From positions 1-58,598 of the forward strand of contig JBEIGB010000013.1 in the NCBI GenBank assembly GCA_040382095.1: 58,598 bases of DNA, given 5' to 3'. Position numbers and translations under genes: made by a program. The notes below the pieces were generated by a model. That model had not been told where the DNA came from and made no database searches. It saw nothing but the letters and a program-made list of their open reading frames with translations. The stretch is from JADJPL01 sp040382095. Lineage in GTDB: Bacteria > Bacteroidota > Bacteroidia > Chitinophagales > Saprospiraceae. Positions 7,081-16,657 of this stretch are shown piece after piece; position 1 is the first letter of the stretch, and every line of letters begins with the position of its first letter.

Positions 7081-10000
7081 TTGATGAACTATTGCCCCTT
7101 CATGGGGTTGTCTATTCAAGAAAATACTCAAAGTATGGAACCTATCCAGCCGTATCGCCCTAAAAACAGGGTGCGCCTTGTCACGGCTGCCGCTTTATTC
7201 GATGGCCATGACGCAGCAATCAATATCATGCGCAGGATCCTGCAAAGCTCCGGTGCCGAAATTATCCACCTCGGACACAACCGATCCGTACAGGAAATTG
7301 TCGCGGCTGCCATAGAAGAGGATGTACAGGGCATAGCCCTCACTTCATACCAGGGAGGACACCTGGAGTTCTTCAAATATATGTACGATCTGCTGCACCA
7401 AAAAGGTGCCGGCCATATCAAAATTTTTGGCGGAGGAGGCGGTACTATCCTGCCGTCGGAAATCGAAACACTCCACCATTACGGCATCAACCGTATCTAT
7501 TCTCCTGACGATGGCCGCGAAATGGGGCTCCAGGGAATGATCAACGACCTCCTGAAACAGTGTGACTTCCCGGTGGCAACCCATCTCAACGGCGAACTCG
7601 GGCAGCTACAAGATAAAAAACCCGGCGCAATCGCCAGATTGATTTCAATTGTCGAGAACCTTCCGGAAATTGCCCCCCAAATACTCCAAAAATCTGAACC
7701 GCAGGCATCCACCAAAATTATCCCCGTACTCGGTATCACCGGCACCGGCGGCGCAGGTAAATCAAGCCTCGTGGATGAGCTCGTACGCCGCTTCCTGATC
7801 GATTTTCCCAACAAAACGATCGCTGTCGTCTCCGTGGACCCCTCCAAACGAAAGACTGGTGGAGCATTACTGGGCGACCGCATCCGTATGAACGCCGTAT
7901 TTAACCCAAGGGTCTATATGCGCTCGCTCGCTACCCGGCAAGCTAATCTTGCCCTGAGCAAACACGTCCAGGGAGCCGTCAATATCCTCAAGTCCGCCGG
8001 CTTCGACCTTATCGTACTGGAAACTTCCGGTATCGGCCAATCGGATACCGAAATCGTGGACCACTCCGATATCTCCCTCTATGTGATGACCCCGGAATAT
8101 GGCGCCGCCACACAACTGGAGAAAATTGATATGCTGGATTTCGCAGATGTGATCGCCATTAATAAATTTGATAAGCGCGGAGCTCAGGATGCACTCCGCG
8201 ATGTGCGCAAACAATACCAGCGCAACCATGGGCTATGGGATAAGAAAACCGAAGATATGCCCGTCGTCGGAACGATCGCATCTCAATTTAACGACCCCGG
8301 CATGAATGCCCTCTATACCCTTGTAATCAAAGCGATCGAAACACGGACAGGTGCCCCGCTCCATTCGCACTTCTCCCCCTCAAATGAAATGAGCGAAAAA
8401 ATCTACATCATCCCGCCTCAACGAAGCCGTTACCTGGCAGAAATTGCAGAAAATAACCGGCACTATGATCGCTTTGTAGATCGGCAAGTGGCCATCGCCC
8501 GTAACTTATACAGCCTGCAGATCAGTAAAGACCTGCTCACCGATAACGAAGACGTACCGGAAAAAGTCAATGCGCTCAAGGCATTAAATTATCTGCATAC
8601 GGAAAACACCACACTCCTGGACCCGGAATGCAGAAAAATACTGGAAGGATGGGAAAATTTACAAACGATGTACGCCGCCGACGAATACACTTATCAGGTA
8701 CGCGACAATACTATCCGTGTCCCCGCCTTTACGCGTTCGCTTGCGAATACCCGAATTCCTAAAGTCGCTCTGCCCCGTTACCAAAATCATGGGGATATCC
8801 TCCGCTGGCTGATGCAGGAAAATGTGCCCGGCACCTTCCCTTTCACGGCAGGGGTTTTCCCATTCAAAAGACAAGAAGAAGACCCCACCAGAATGTTCGC
8901 AGGGGAAGGTGGCCCCGAACGCACCAACCGCAGGTTCCATTATTTGTGCCTGAATATGCCGGCCAACCGCCTTTCTACAGCCTTTGACTCTGTCACGCTT
9001 TATGGTGAAGACCCCGACCAACGACCGGATATTTTCGGAAAAATCGGCAACTCGGGGGGTCAGCATCTGCTGCCTCGATGATGCCAAAAAACTTTATGCC
9101 GGCTTTGATCTTTGTGATCCCCGCACCTCCGTATCCATGACCATCAACGGGCCCGCTGCAACTATTGCCGCTTTCTTTATGAACGCTGCTATTGACCAAC
9201 AATGCGAACGCTACATCCGGCAGCACGGCCTCGAACGCATGGTAGAAGCAAAACTCAGGGAACGCTATGACGAAAGGGGCCTGCCCAGACCAGCCTACAA
9301 GGGAGATATCCCCCCCGGCAATAATGGCCTCGGCTTATTACTGCTGGGCATCACCGGCGACGAAGTCCTGCCACCAGAGGTCTATCAACAGATAAAATCA
9401 ACATCCCTCGCAGCGGTGCGGGGTACCGTCCAGGCAGATATTCTCAAGGAAGACCAGGCCCAAAATACCTGTATCTTTTCAACAGAATTTTCACTCCGCC
9501 TGATGGGCGATATGCAGGAATACTTCATCCGCAACCAGGTACGCAATTTTTACTCCGTCTCTATTTCTGGCTACCATATTGCAGAAGCCGGTGCCAACCC
9601 CATCACCCAACTCGCCTTCACCCTGTCTAACGGCTTCACTTTCGTCGAATTCTACCTCTCGCGGGGCATGCATATTGATGACTTTGCCCCCAACCTGTCT
9701 TTCTTTTTCTCCAACGGCGTTGACCCGGAGTATGCCGTTATCGGAAGGGTCGCACGGCGCATCTGGGCGAAAGCAATCAAATACAAATATGGTGGCAACG
9801 AACGCTCCCAAAAACTCAAATACCATATCCAAACCTCCGGCAGATCCCTCCATGCCCAGGAAATTGATTTTAACGATATCCGCACTACACTACAGGCCCT
9901 CTACGCCATCTACGACAACTGTAACTCCCTCCACACCAATGCCTACGATGAAGCAATCACTACCCCCACAGAAGAAAGTGTACGCAGGGCCATGGCCATA

Positions 10001-10519
10001 CAGCTCATCATCAACCGGGAACTTGGAATGGCCAAAAATGAAAACCCCCTGCAGGGCGCTTTTATCATCGAAACCCTTACCGACCTGGTAGAAGAAGCCG
10101 TACTCCTGGAATTCGAACGCCTCTCCGAACGCGGGGGCGTGCTCGGCGCCATGGAAACAATGTACCAGCGTACAAAAATCCAGGAAGAAAGCCTCTATTA
10201 TGAATCCCTGAAACACAGCGGGGAATATCCGATCATCGGGGTCAATACCTTCCTCAGTAAAGAAGGCTCCCCAACTATACTCCCCCAGGAGGTCATCCGT
10301 GCAACCCTGGAAGAAAAACAAGGCCAGATATCATCCCTTCAACAGCTAAAAACTGCCGAAGCAGATCGGGCACCCGCTATGCTCGACCAACTTCAAAGGA
10401 CCGCAGTGGAGAATGGAAACCTCTTCGAAGCCCTCATGGAAACCTCAAAACACTGCTCCCTCGGACAGGTCACCCATGCCCTCTATAATGTGGGCGGCCA
10501 GTATAGAAGAAATATGTAA
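7081..10519 (+). CDS. icmF: Fused isobutyryl-CoA mutase IcmF, interrupted by a frameshift
   Basis: One ~1145-residue B12 enzyme read in two frames: 7081 to about 9058, then 9059 to 10519. Order: B12-binding domain (RLVTAAALFDGHDAA, the Asp-x-His motif), MeaB-like G-protein chaperone domain (P-loop GTGGAGKSS, NKFDKRG), linker, then the mutase barrel. At the two positions that define substrate choice it has Phe606 (in RMFAGEG; methylmalonyl-CoA mutase has Tyr) and Gln at codon 9461-9463 (in AQNTCIF; mutase has Arg). Both are the isobutyryl-CoA mutase residues. So it should interconvert isobutyryl- and n-butyryl-CoA, perhaps also branched C5 acyl-CoAs. Frame 1 ends GKIGNSGGQHLLPR-stop, while frame 2 continues VSICCLDDAKKLY. 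Removing one G from the G6 run restores a continuous family match. A later ATG at 7135 is an equally good start. Confidence 0.9.
9054..9059 (+). other. G6 homopolymer at the icmF frameshift
   Basis: Six G in a row after AACTC. With five, the frame reads Asn-Ser-Gly-Val-Ser-Ile-Cys and the family sequence is unbroken. With six, translation stops at 9079-9081. The mutase half downstream is otherwise intact, with no further stop or loss of conserved residues. Confidence 0.85.
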
Positions 10520-10675
10520 CCCTTGATGCAATATTCCTGTATTCCTGTTCTCCAGACATCATAATCTATATCCCCGACAAAATAATTCCGATCTTTTTTT
10601 ATTTTTACAGCCCGGCCACTTTTTTTAAATAATTGATGTTGTGAAGATTGCCCAAAAAGATTTCAATATAATACC

Positions 10676-11587
10676 ATGAAAAAAAGAGAACAATCTCCAA
10701 TACTGCTCATTATCCTCCTGCTCGCCCTGTTAGGTGCAAGCTTCATAGGAATCAGGCAAACCATCGCTGTAAAGAATATACGCACGGAAAAGGAACGTGC
10801 AGAAAATGAACTCGACGGGGTAAACCGGCTTAAAGAAGAACTGGCCTGGGAGGTAGATAGCTTACAAAAAGCCTATCTCGACCTCTCCGCAGAGAATCGG
10901 TCGCTAAAAGAATCTTTTGAAGCCTCCGAAGCTAAATGGGCACAAAAAATCGTCCAGGCTTCGAACCGGGCCAAAAACAATGCCAACACACAAATCAACA
11001 GCCTGCGCGCCGAAATCCAGGTCCTCCTAACCTCTAAGGCCGAATTGGAAAACGTCATCGGACAACTTCAGGCAGAAAACGATTCCCTCAGGGTACGTAC
11101 CGGAGACCTGGAGCGCGACCTCTCCATCGCTCAGGACGAAAAAGCGGCACTCGCCAAACTTAACCAAACCATTCAGGACGAACTCCTGCGCATGACCGTG
11201 CCCAGCTTCCAGGCTACCGCTTTTCAAGTCGAAGTAGAACAACGCAGACCCGTCGCTACCGCTAAATCCTCCAAAGCCAGGCGTATTCTCGTGACCTTCG
11301 ACCTGGCCAATATCCCCGACAAATACCGGGGAATCCGACCGCTTTACCTTGTGATTACCAATGAGCAGGGCGTACCAATTTCCGGTAACGGGATCCCCGT
11401 TAAGTCAGTCGTCAATGGGCAGGTCGTGGAGCTGATTGCCGCAAGAGCCAGGGATGTGAATATTACCGCAAGCCAGCGCCTTTCTTTTACCCACGACCTC
11501 GAGGACCGCTTACGGCCAGGGTTCTACCGCGTCTCCGTATTCACAGATATCGGCCTTCTGGGTGCCGCTAGCTTCCGACTGCAATAA
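10676..11587 (+). CDS. Membrane-anchored coiled-coil protein of unknown function
   Basis: I do not recognise the family. The 303-residue protein has a basic N-terminus (MKKREQ) and one membrane segment (about 8-27), so the rest is probably periplasmic. Residues about 33-170 are a long coiled coil (heptads rich in Glu, Leu, Asn and Lys). A compact ~125-residue C-terminal domain follows, with strands such as RRILVTFDLANIP, RPLYLVITNEQGVPI, FTHDLEDRLRPGFYRVSVF and LLGAASFRLQ, which suggest a beta-sandwich. It is followed after 9 nt by an OmpA-domain lipoprotein that also has a coiled coil, so the two likely work together in the cell envelope. Upstream, 10520-10675 is AT-rich and probably holds the promoter. 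Confidence 0.7.
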   Translation: MKKREQSPILLIILLLALLGASFIGIRQTIAVKNIRTEKERAENELDGVNRLKEELAWEVDSLQKAYLDLSAENRSLKESFEASEAKWAQKIVQASNRAKNNANTQINSLRAEIQVLLTSKAELENVIGQLQAENDSLRVRTGDLERDLSIAQDEKAALAKLNQTIQDELLRMTVPSFQATAFQVEVEQRRPVATAKSSKARRILVTFDLANIPDKYRGIRPLYLVITNEQGVPISGNGIPVKSVVNGQVVELIAARARDVNITASQRLSFTHDLEDRLRPGFYRVSVFTDIGLLGAASFRLQ

Positions 11588-11596
11588 TATAGGGCT

Positions 11597-12478
11597 ATGA
11601 ACCGACAAATACTGCCCTTGCTGCTTTTCCTGTGCATGGCCTCTACTGCCTGTATCAGCAAAAAAAAACTGCTCGAAACTTCAGCAGCCTACGAAACCCG
11701 CATATCCCTCGTCCGCGACGAGCTGATGGCCGCTCAAAAGCAAATCCAGGCCCTCGAACTGCAACTCGCTGAAAAAAAAGGGGAAAATAATGCCCTGGCA
11801 GTAATGCAGGGCCAGCTTCAGGCAAAAATAGAAACGCTAAAAGCCGAGTTGCAAAATAACAGTTCGCAGGCAACTAAACTTCAGGCCGGGCTGAGTACAG
11901 CGATCCAAATTAAAGACTCCCTGATGAACGCCCAGCAACTGCTGATCCTTACGCTTGATTCTATTTTAGCAAACCGAAACGCCGGACTGGAACGGCTCCT
12001 GCAATCCCTGAAAGATTCCTTACAGCAGTATCCGCAAAATACTTACTCGCTAATCCTGGAAGACCAACAGCTAAGGATAGTCCTGGATGAACAGGCGCTC
12101 TTTAAGCCAGGCATCACGAATAAGGTGGAACTGCAGGGCAAAAAAATCCTCGGCAGTGTTGCCAGGGTACTTGCCGTTTACCCCCAGTATTTTATATGGG
12201 TCATTGGCCACCACGATAATCAGCCTGTACCCCGAAAAGTAGTATCCGACGAATGGGATTATACCGTGCTGCGGGCAGCAGAAATTTCAAGGGCGTTTAT
12301 CCGTGACTTTGAAATAGACTCAGGCCGGCTTACCGCTGCCGGAAAAGGACAGTTCGCCCCGCTGATGTCCAATGAAACCCAGCAGGGACAAGCAAAGAAC
12401 CGAAGGATAGAAATTGTAGCCTTCCCGGCAGCAGAAGAGCTCCCGAAATCCCTTATGAAAACAATCGGAAAAGATTAA
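11597..12478 (+). CDS. OmpA-domain lipoprotein with coiled-coil stalk
   Basis: A 293-residue envelope protein. It has a lipoprotein-type signal with Cys19 (in ASTACISKK), then a coiled coil (about 25-120, ELQLAEKKGEN and similar) and a linker. The C-terminal OmpA/MotB-like domain (about 150-275) ends in LTAAGKGQFAPLMSN and KNRRIEIVAFP. The NRRIEI motif, with its Arg, is the peptidoglycan (diaminopimelate) binding signature of this domain. The protein is therefore expected to tether a membrane lipid to the cell wall. The residue three before the lipid-anchor Cys is Ser rather than Leu, so lipidation is likely but not certain. It is probably co-transcribed with the coiled-coil protein 9 nt upstream. 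Confidence 0.85.
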   Translation: MNRQILPLLLFLCMASTACISKKKLLETSAAYETRISLVRDELMAAQKQIQALELQLAEKKGENNALAVMQGQLQAKIETLKAELQNNSSQATKLQAGLSTAIQIKDSLMNAQQLLILTLDSILANRNAGLERLLQSLKDSLQQYPQNTYSLILEDQQLRIVLDEQALFKPGITNKVELQGKKILGSVARVLAVYPQYFIWVIGHHDNQPVPRKVVSDEWDYTVLRAAEISRAFIRDFEIDSGRLTAAGKGQFAPLMSNETQQGQAKNRRIEIVAFPAAEELPKSLMKTIGKD

Positions 12479-12497
12479 CTCAACTCCTCCGGGATAA

Positions 12498-13634
12498 CTA
12501 TGCATTATTTACCGGCCTGGTCAGAAAATATTTTTCGATGAAGTTATCCAGAACGGCCATTGCCCCTTCGTGCTGCAGAGCATGCTGGAGCTCCGCAAGG
12601 GAAAATTGCCCAATCTCTCTTCTCAATAACAAATACTTCCGAAACAACCCGCGAAGCCCGAAAGCCCTTTCGCTCAACGCCGCTGGTTTTCCAGAAAGCG
12701 GCCAGACCCTTGCTTCGATTGCAGCAACACCTCCTTCTTCTGCTGATTGTTGAACGGGTTGCATACCCCCTGTTCCACGGTCTGACGCGGCAACAGGCGC
12801 CCCTTCGCCATCGGGGGCCAGCTCCTGAAATTCACCCAGGCCACAACCTTTCTTTCCCTGTATCTCGTCAATGTTCACGGATATGCTTTCTTGTGGTGCC
12901 GCATTATAGGCCTCAAAAAAACGAGGGTCCTTTTTAGGCTCTAACCCATACTGCTGCCAATGATGCGCAACATGCGCAATGGCAAGGTATTTGGAAATAT
13001 AGCAACGGGTTTGCTTAGGTAAAAAGACGCTGAGCTGCTCGTAATTTTTACTCCCTGCTCTTGTTATTGCCTTGCGCATCCTGCCAGGTCCGCAGTTATA
13101 CGCCGCCAAAGCCAGAAACCAATCCCCGAATTCCGCATATAGCTCCTGCAGCATTTTTATTGCCGCACGGCCGGAAAGATGGGGGTCAAAACGCTCATCC
13201 ACCTGACCTTCCACCCGAAGCCCAAGATACCGGGCAGTAGAAGGCATAATCTGCCAGAGACCTGCAGCTCCCGCACGGGAAACAACTCCCGGCAGCAAAG
13301 TGGACTCCACCATAGGAACGTATTTGAGCGCGTTCGGGAGCCCACCCTCCTCCAGTATGGCTTCAATCTCCGGAAAAAAGACCTCTGCACGCCCCAGGAT
13401 TAGCTCGGTCTCCGGGCGTGCTTCCCCAAGATAACGCTTTACGTAAACGTTGGCCTGGGTGCTGCCCAGACTGGGGGCAATCAAATCAAATGAATGTACA
13501 GAAAAGGCAATATGCTGCCGGACAGACAGGCTATTGCCGGAATAAGCGGCTGAAGATGTGTTGATACTGGCTATTATTGCGATTAAAACCCAGCATAAAC
13601 TCCATGCGCCTGCATTTTGACTATGCATCACCAT
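12498..13634 (-). CDS. Lytic transglycosylase (SLT domain, MltD-like)
   Basis: A 378-residue periplasmic murein hydrolase that cleaves the MurNAc-GlcNAc bond with formation of 1,6-anhydro ends. A signal peptide (to about Ala30) leads into the SLT domain (about 85-250). The catalytic Glu110 lies in the MVESTLLPGVVSRAGAAG motif, followed by LWQIMPSTARYLGL, DPHLSGRAAIKMLQEL and ALAAYNCGPGRM, which is the canonical family-1 order. The C-terminal ~120 residues are low-complexity and hold no LysM repeat, unlike E. coli MltD. It converges with the OmpA lipoprotein across a 19-nt gap. The gap upstream (13635-14002) holds a terminator for the next operon and presumably this gene's promoter, which I could not place. 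Confidence 0.88.
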   Translation of the reverse strand: MVMHSQNAGAWSLCWVLIAIIASINTSSAAYSGNSLSVRQHIAFSVHSFDLIAPSLGSTQANVYVKRYLGEARPETELILGRAEVFFPEIEAILEEGGLPNALKYVPMVESTLLPGVVSRAGAAGLWQIMPSTARYLGLRVEGQVDERFDPHLSGRAAIKMLQELYAEFGDWFLALAAYNCGPGRMRKAITRAGSKNYEQLSVFLPKQTRCYISKYLAIAHVAHHWQQYGLEPKKDPRFFEAYNAAPQESISVNIDEIQGKKGCGLGEFQELAPDGEGAPVAASDRGTGGMQPVQQSAEEGGVAAIEARVWPLSGKPAALSERAFGLRGLFRKYLLLRREIGQFSLAELQHALQHEGAMAVLDNFIEKYFLTRPVNNA

Positions 13635-13910
13635 GAGAGTATATGTTTATATATGAAAAAATTCAAGCCGCTGAAAGTCGTGCGTACCCTTTTGCCCCAC
13701 AGAAAAAATTGCAACAACCCAGTCAGCCCGACCGGATAGCAATCCTTCGTCCTTACCGCACCCGCACCACTAAATAGTTATTGTGAATCTTATCCCGGTA
13801 GATTGGATTGACCTTTGTGCAAAGGCCGTACCGGAACGTGGAATAACTACCTTACAAAAAAGGCATGAAACCGTAAATAAATATCTCCCATAGCTGCCGC
13901 TAAAATACAA

Positions 13911-13948
13911 AAAAAATAATGCCATTGAATCAAATGGCATTATTTTTT
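13911..13948 (-). terminator. Strong bidirectional intrinsic terminator
   Basis: A perfect 16-bp stem (13911-13926 with 13933-13948) with the loop GAATCA. It is flanked by A-runs on one side and T-runs on the other, so it can work on either strand. It ends the minus-strand mnmG unit, whose last gene stops at 14003. The remainder of 13635-14002 holds no open frame or other element I can support. Confidence 0.8.
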
Positions 13949-14002
13949 TTAGTTATTTGAGCTATTACAAAATCTTTACCATCAAAAAACCACTTTCGTA
14001 AA

Positions 14003-14446
14003 TCAAAACCATCCGGTGCCATAGCCCTGCATCGGCCAGGGGATACCCAGTAATATCAGCACTAAACCCACCAGATAAAACCAGAAAGTCCTGCGGAAGG
14101 CCATCGCGTCGGAAGTGGCGCGCTTAGCCCTGCTGTATCCAATCGTAATGAGTAAGACCGCAAAAATCATCAGCGATGGATGCTCGACCAGAAAAAACCG
14201 GTTGACCGCGACCTTCATAGACTCCGGGGAAAACACTACCCGCTCACTGATGAAATACAACACTATCCCTATCAAAAACTGAAGGTGGGAAAAGACAAGG
14301 GCAAAAAGGTTGAGCCTGCGGTCAGATTGGCTCACAGACGCTCCATTTCGCCATTTCATAATCGCATTCGCTACAGCAGCCAGCAATAGCAGCAATACCA
14401 TCCAGCGAAAACCAGAGTGTGCATGTTTAAGTATAGTGTATAGCAT
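14003..14446 (-). CDS. Conserved four-helix membrane protein
   Basis: A 147-residue protein with four predicted membrane helices (about 14-33, 47-67, 87-105 and 121-138). The N-terminus LYTILKHAHSGFRWMVLLL has two His near the membrane face, and two other His-containing or charged loops follow. Such proteins are widespread in Bacteroidota. From memory they carry misleading names such as cytochrome b or even a ribosomal protein; nothing here supports a ribosomal role. The paired His residues at helix ends could bind haem or metal, which is a guess. It follows mnmG after 37 nt on the same strand and is closed by the terminator at 13911-13948, so the two form a unit. Confidence 0.75.
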   Translation of the reverse strand: MLYTILKHAHSGFRWMVLLLLLAAVANAIMKWRNGASVSQSDRRLNLFALVFSHLQFLIGIVLYFISERVVFSPESMKVAVNRFFLVEHPSLMIFAVLLITIGYSRAKRATSDAMAFRRTFWFYLVGLVLILLGIPWPMQGYGTGWF

Positions 14447-14483
14447 AAATCCAGATTTTTGAGTAATACAATATTGTGAGTGT

Positions 14484-16349
14484 TCATCTACCCATGTGTA
14501 CGAGCAGTACGCTGATATCTGCAGGCGATACCCCGCTGATCCGGCTGGCCTGCCCGATCGTACGCGGACGCATAACGGACAACTTCTCCCGCGCTTCCTT
14601 GGAAAGCGCCCCGATAGCCCGGTAGTCGAAATCCTCCCAGAGGCGGACTTCCTCCAGACGGCTCATTTTTTCGACCATTTCCTGTTCCTTGCGGATATAA
14701 CCCGCATACTTCATATTAATCTCCGCAAGTTCGACAAACTCGGGGTCAAAGCTCGTCAAAAAAGTATCGAGCCCGGAAATAACCGTACGGAGCTGTGCCA
14801 GGCTGATATTCGGACGCAGCAAGATAGTGTCGAGTTTGACTTTTTGCCGGATCGGAGTGCTTCCCTCGCTTTCCAGAAACCCATTTACCTGGTCTGGCGC
14901 AATACTGAAACCCTCCAGAAAATCAGTAATCTCTTTCGCAGCATATTCCTTTCGCCGCACCCGTTCCATACGGCCCTCCATGCCCATCACACCTAATTTT
15001 TCGGCGCGTGGGCTAAGACGCAGGTCAGAATTGTCCTGACGCAGCAAAATACGATATTCTGCACGCGAAGTAAACATCCTGTAAGGCTCTTCCGTGCCTT
15101 TATTGATAAGGTCATCAATCAAAACCCCGATATAAGCTTCAGAACGCTTCAGAATAAAGGGTTCTTCCTCTATTACGGCCAGATGGGCGTTGATACCAGC
15201 CATCAGTCCCTGGCATGCTGCCTCTTCATACCCGGTAGTGCCATTAATCTGACCTGCAAAAAAGAGGTTTTTGACCAGATGGGTTTCCAGGCCCAGTCCG
15301 AGCTGCGTAGGCGGAAAATAGTCATATTCGATAGCATAGCCCGGCCGGAACATTTTCACCTCCTCAAACCCACGGATCCGGCGCAATGCCTTATACTGCA
15401 CATCCTCCGGCAAAGAAGAAGAAAAGCCATTGATATATACCTCACAGGTATCCCACCCCTCCGGCTCTACGAACAACTGATGCCGTTCACGATCGGCGAA
15501 GCGGTCAATCTTGTCTTCAATTGACGGGCAATAGCGCGGTCCCAATCCTTGTATTCTCCCATTAAACATGGGGGAGCGGTCAAACCCAGTCCGCAGCATT
15601 GCGTGTACTTCCGGACTGGTGTAGGTGATATGGCAAGGCAACTGCCGCATCGGCCGGGGCGTCTCGGTATAGGAAAATTTTCCCGGCACCTCGTCCCCAG
15701 GCTGCTCTTCCATCAAATCATAGCGAATCGTACGGCCGTCCACACGAGGTGGGGTACCCGTTTTCATCCGGCCCGCCTCAAAGCCCAATTCGATCAACTG
15801 CTCCGTAATACCCCGTGCCGCACTTTCTCCTGCCCTGCCGCCGCCAAATTGTTTCTCTCCAATATGGATAACCCCGTTGAGGAACGTCCCATTGGTCAGG
15901 ACTACCGCTTTACCCGGTATTTCCAGCCCCATACCCGTGCGGATACCACAAACACGGCCTCCTTTCACCAAAAGCCCCGAAGCCATTTCCTGCCAAAAAT
16001 CAATGTTGGGATGGGCCTCAAGCATATTCCGCCACTTCCGCGCAAACAACATCCGGTCGCTCTGTGCCCGCGGGCTCCACATGGCAGGGCCTTTCGACTG
16101 ATTCAACATCCGAAACTGTACCATCGTATGGTCTGTCACAATACCGGAATAGCCCCCCAAAGCGTCAATCTCCCTGACGATCTGTCCTTTCGCAACCCCA
16201 CCCATCGCAGGGTTGCACGACATCTGCGCAATCGTCTGCATGTTCATGGTCACCAGTAAAACCTTTGAACCCAAATTGGCCGCACCCGCCGCCGCTTCAC
16301 ATCCGGCATGCCCAGCCCCTACCACAATTACATCATACTCCGGAAACAT
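14484..16349 (-). CDS. mnmG: tRNA uridine-5-carboxymethylaminomethyl modification enzyme MnmG (GidA)
   Basis: With MnmE, this FAD- and folate-dependent enzyme installs the cmnm5 group on U34 of tRNAs that read two-codon boxes. The 621-residue length is normal. The dinucleotide-binding start is VIVVGAGHAGCEAA (about 6-19), followed by the GidA signatures MSCNPAMGGVAKGQIVREID and GFYCPS-like GLGPRYCPSIEDK. The FAD-binding GYEEAACQGLMAG and the GidA C-terminal helical domain that contacts MnmE complete the protein. The MnmE gene is not in the window. It leads a short unit with the four-helix membrane protein. Confidence 0.97.
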   Translation of the reverse strand: MFPEYDVIVVGAGHAGCEAAAGAANLGSKVLLVTMNMQTIAQMSCNPAMGGVAKGQIVREIDALGGYSGIVTDHTMVQFRMLNQSKGPAMWSPRAQSDRMLFARKWRNMLEAHPNIDFWQEMASGLLVKGGRVCGIRTGMGLEIPGKAVVLTNGTFLNGVIHIGEKQFGGGRAGESAARGITEQLIELGFEAGRMKTGTPPRVDGRTIRYDLMEEQPGDEVPGKFSYTETPRPMRQLPCHITYTSPEVHAMLRTGFDRSPMFNGRIQGLGPRYCPSIEDKIDRFADRERHQLFVEPEGWDTCEVYINGFSSSLPEDVQYKALRRIRGFEEVKMFRPGYAIEYDYFPPTQLGLGLETHLVKNLFFAGQINGTTGYEEAACQGLMAGINAHLAVIEEEPFILKRSEAYIGVLIDDLINKGTEEPYRMFTSRAEYRILLRQDNSDLRLSPRAEKLGVMGMEGRMERVRRKEYAAKEITDFLEGFSIAPDQVNGFLESEGSTPIRQKVKLDTILLRPNISLAQLRTVISGLDTFLTSFDPEFVELAEINMKYAGYIRKEQEMVEKMSRLEEVRLWEDFDYRAIGALSKEAREKLSVMRPRTIGQASRISGVSPADISVLLVHMGR

Positions 16350-16487
16350 ATATCTTTAACTGTATTAGACTTGATAAGGTCATGTAAAAAAATTTCTTTG
16401 CCTCCCGTAGCGAAACAAAGTTTCGAGCAAACCCTGTTTTTATTTAAAATATTATTTGGAAGTAGTTACTGCCTTCAGCGGCAAAAG

Positions 16488-16495
16488 TACCTTTG
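16488..16495 (+). promoter_or_regulatory. Possible -7 element (TACCTTTG)
   Basis: TACCTTTG matches the Bacteroidota -7 consensus. The -33 position holds GTTACT rather than TTG, so the promoter is weaker on paper. It would drive the 16658-18076 gene with a leader of ~155 nt that contains the small palindrome CCAGGTCACCTGG. Confidence 0.35.
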
Positions 16496-16657
16496 CACAC
16501 AATACCAGGTCACCTGGCGGCTTGCGCCTTAAAATAGTATTTTGAACTACCCTGAAAAATATCCGGCAAATTTAAGCAAAACCAATTGCAGAAACGGGTT
16601 TTCAACATCTTACCAGGGAAAAACGTTCAAATATCCGAAAACGTTTATTCCTGGATT

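Noticed and set aside
9050..9062. Programmed frameshifting in icmF
   Set aside because: The needed shift is +1 after GGG with no typical stimulatory structure or slow codon visible, and family members are single-frame. Kept only as a remote alternative to a sequence error.
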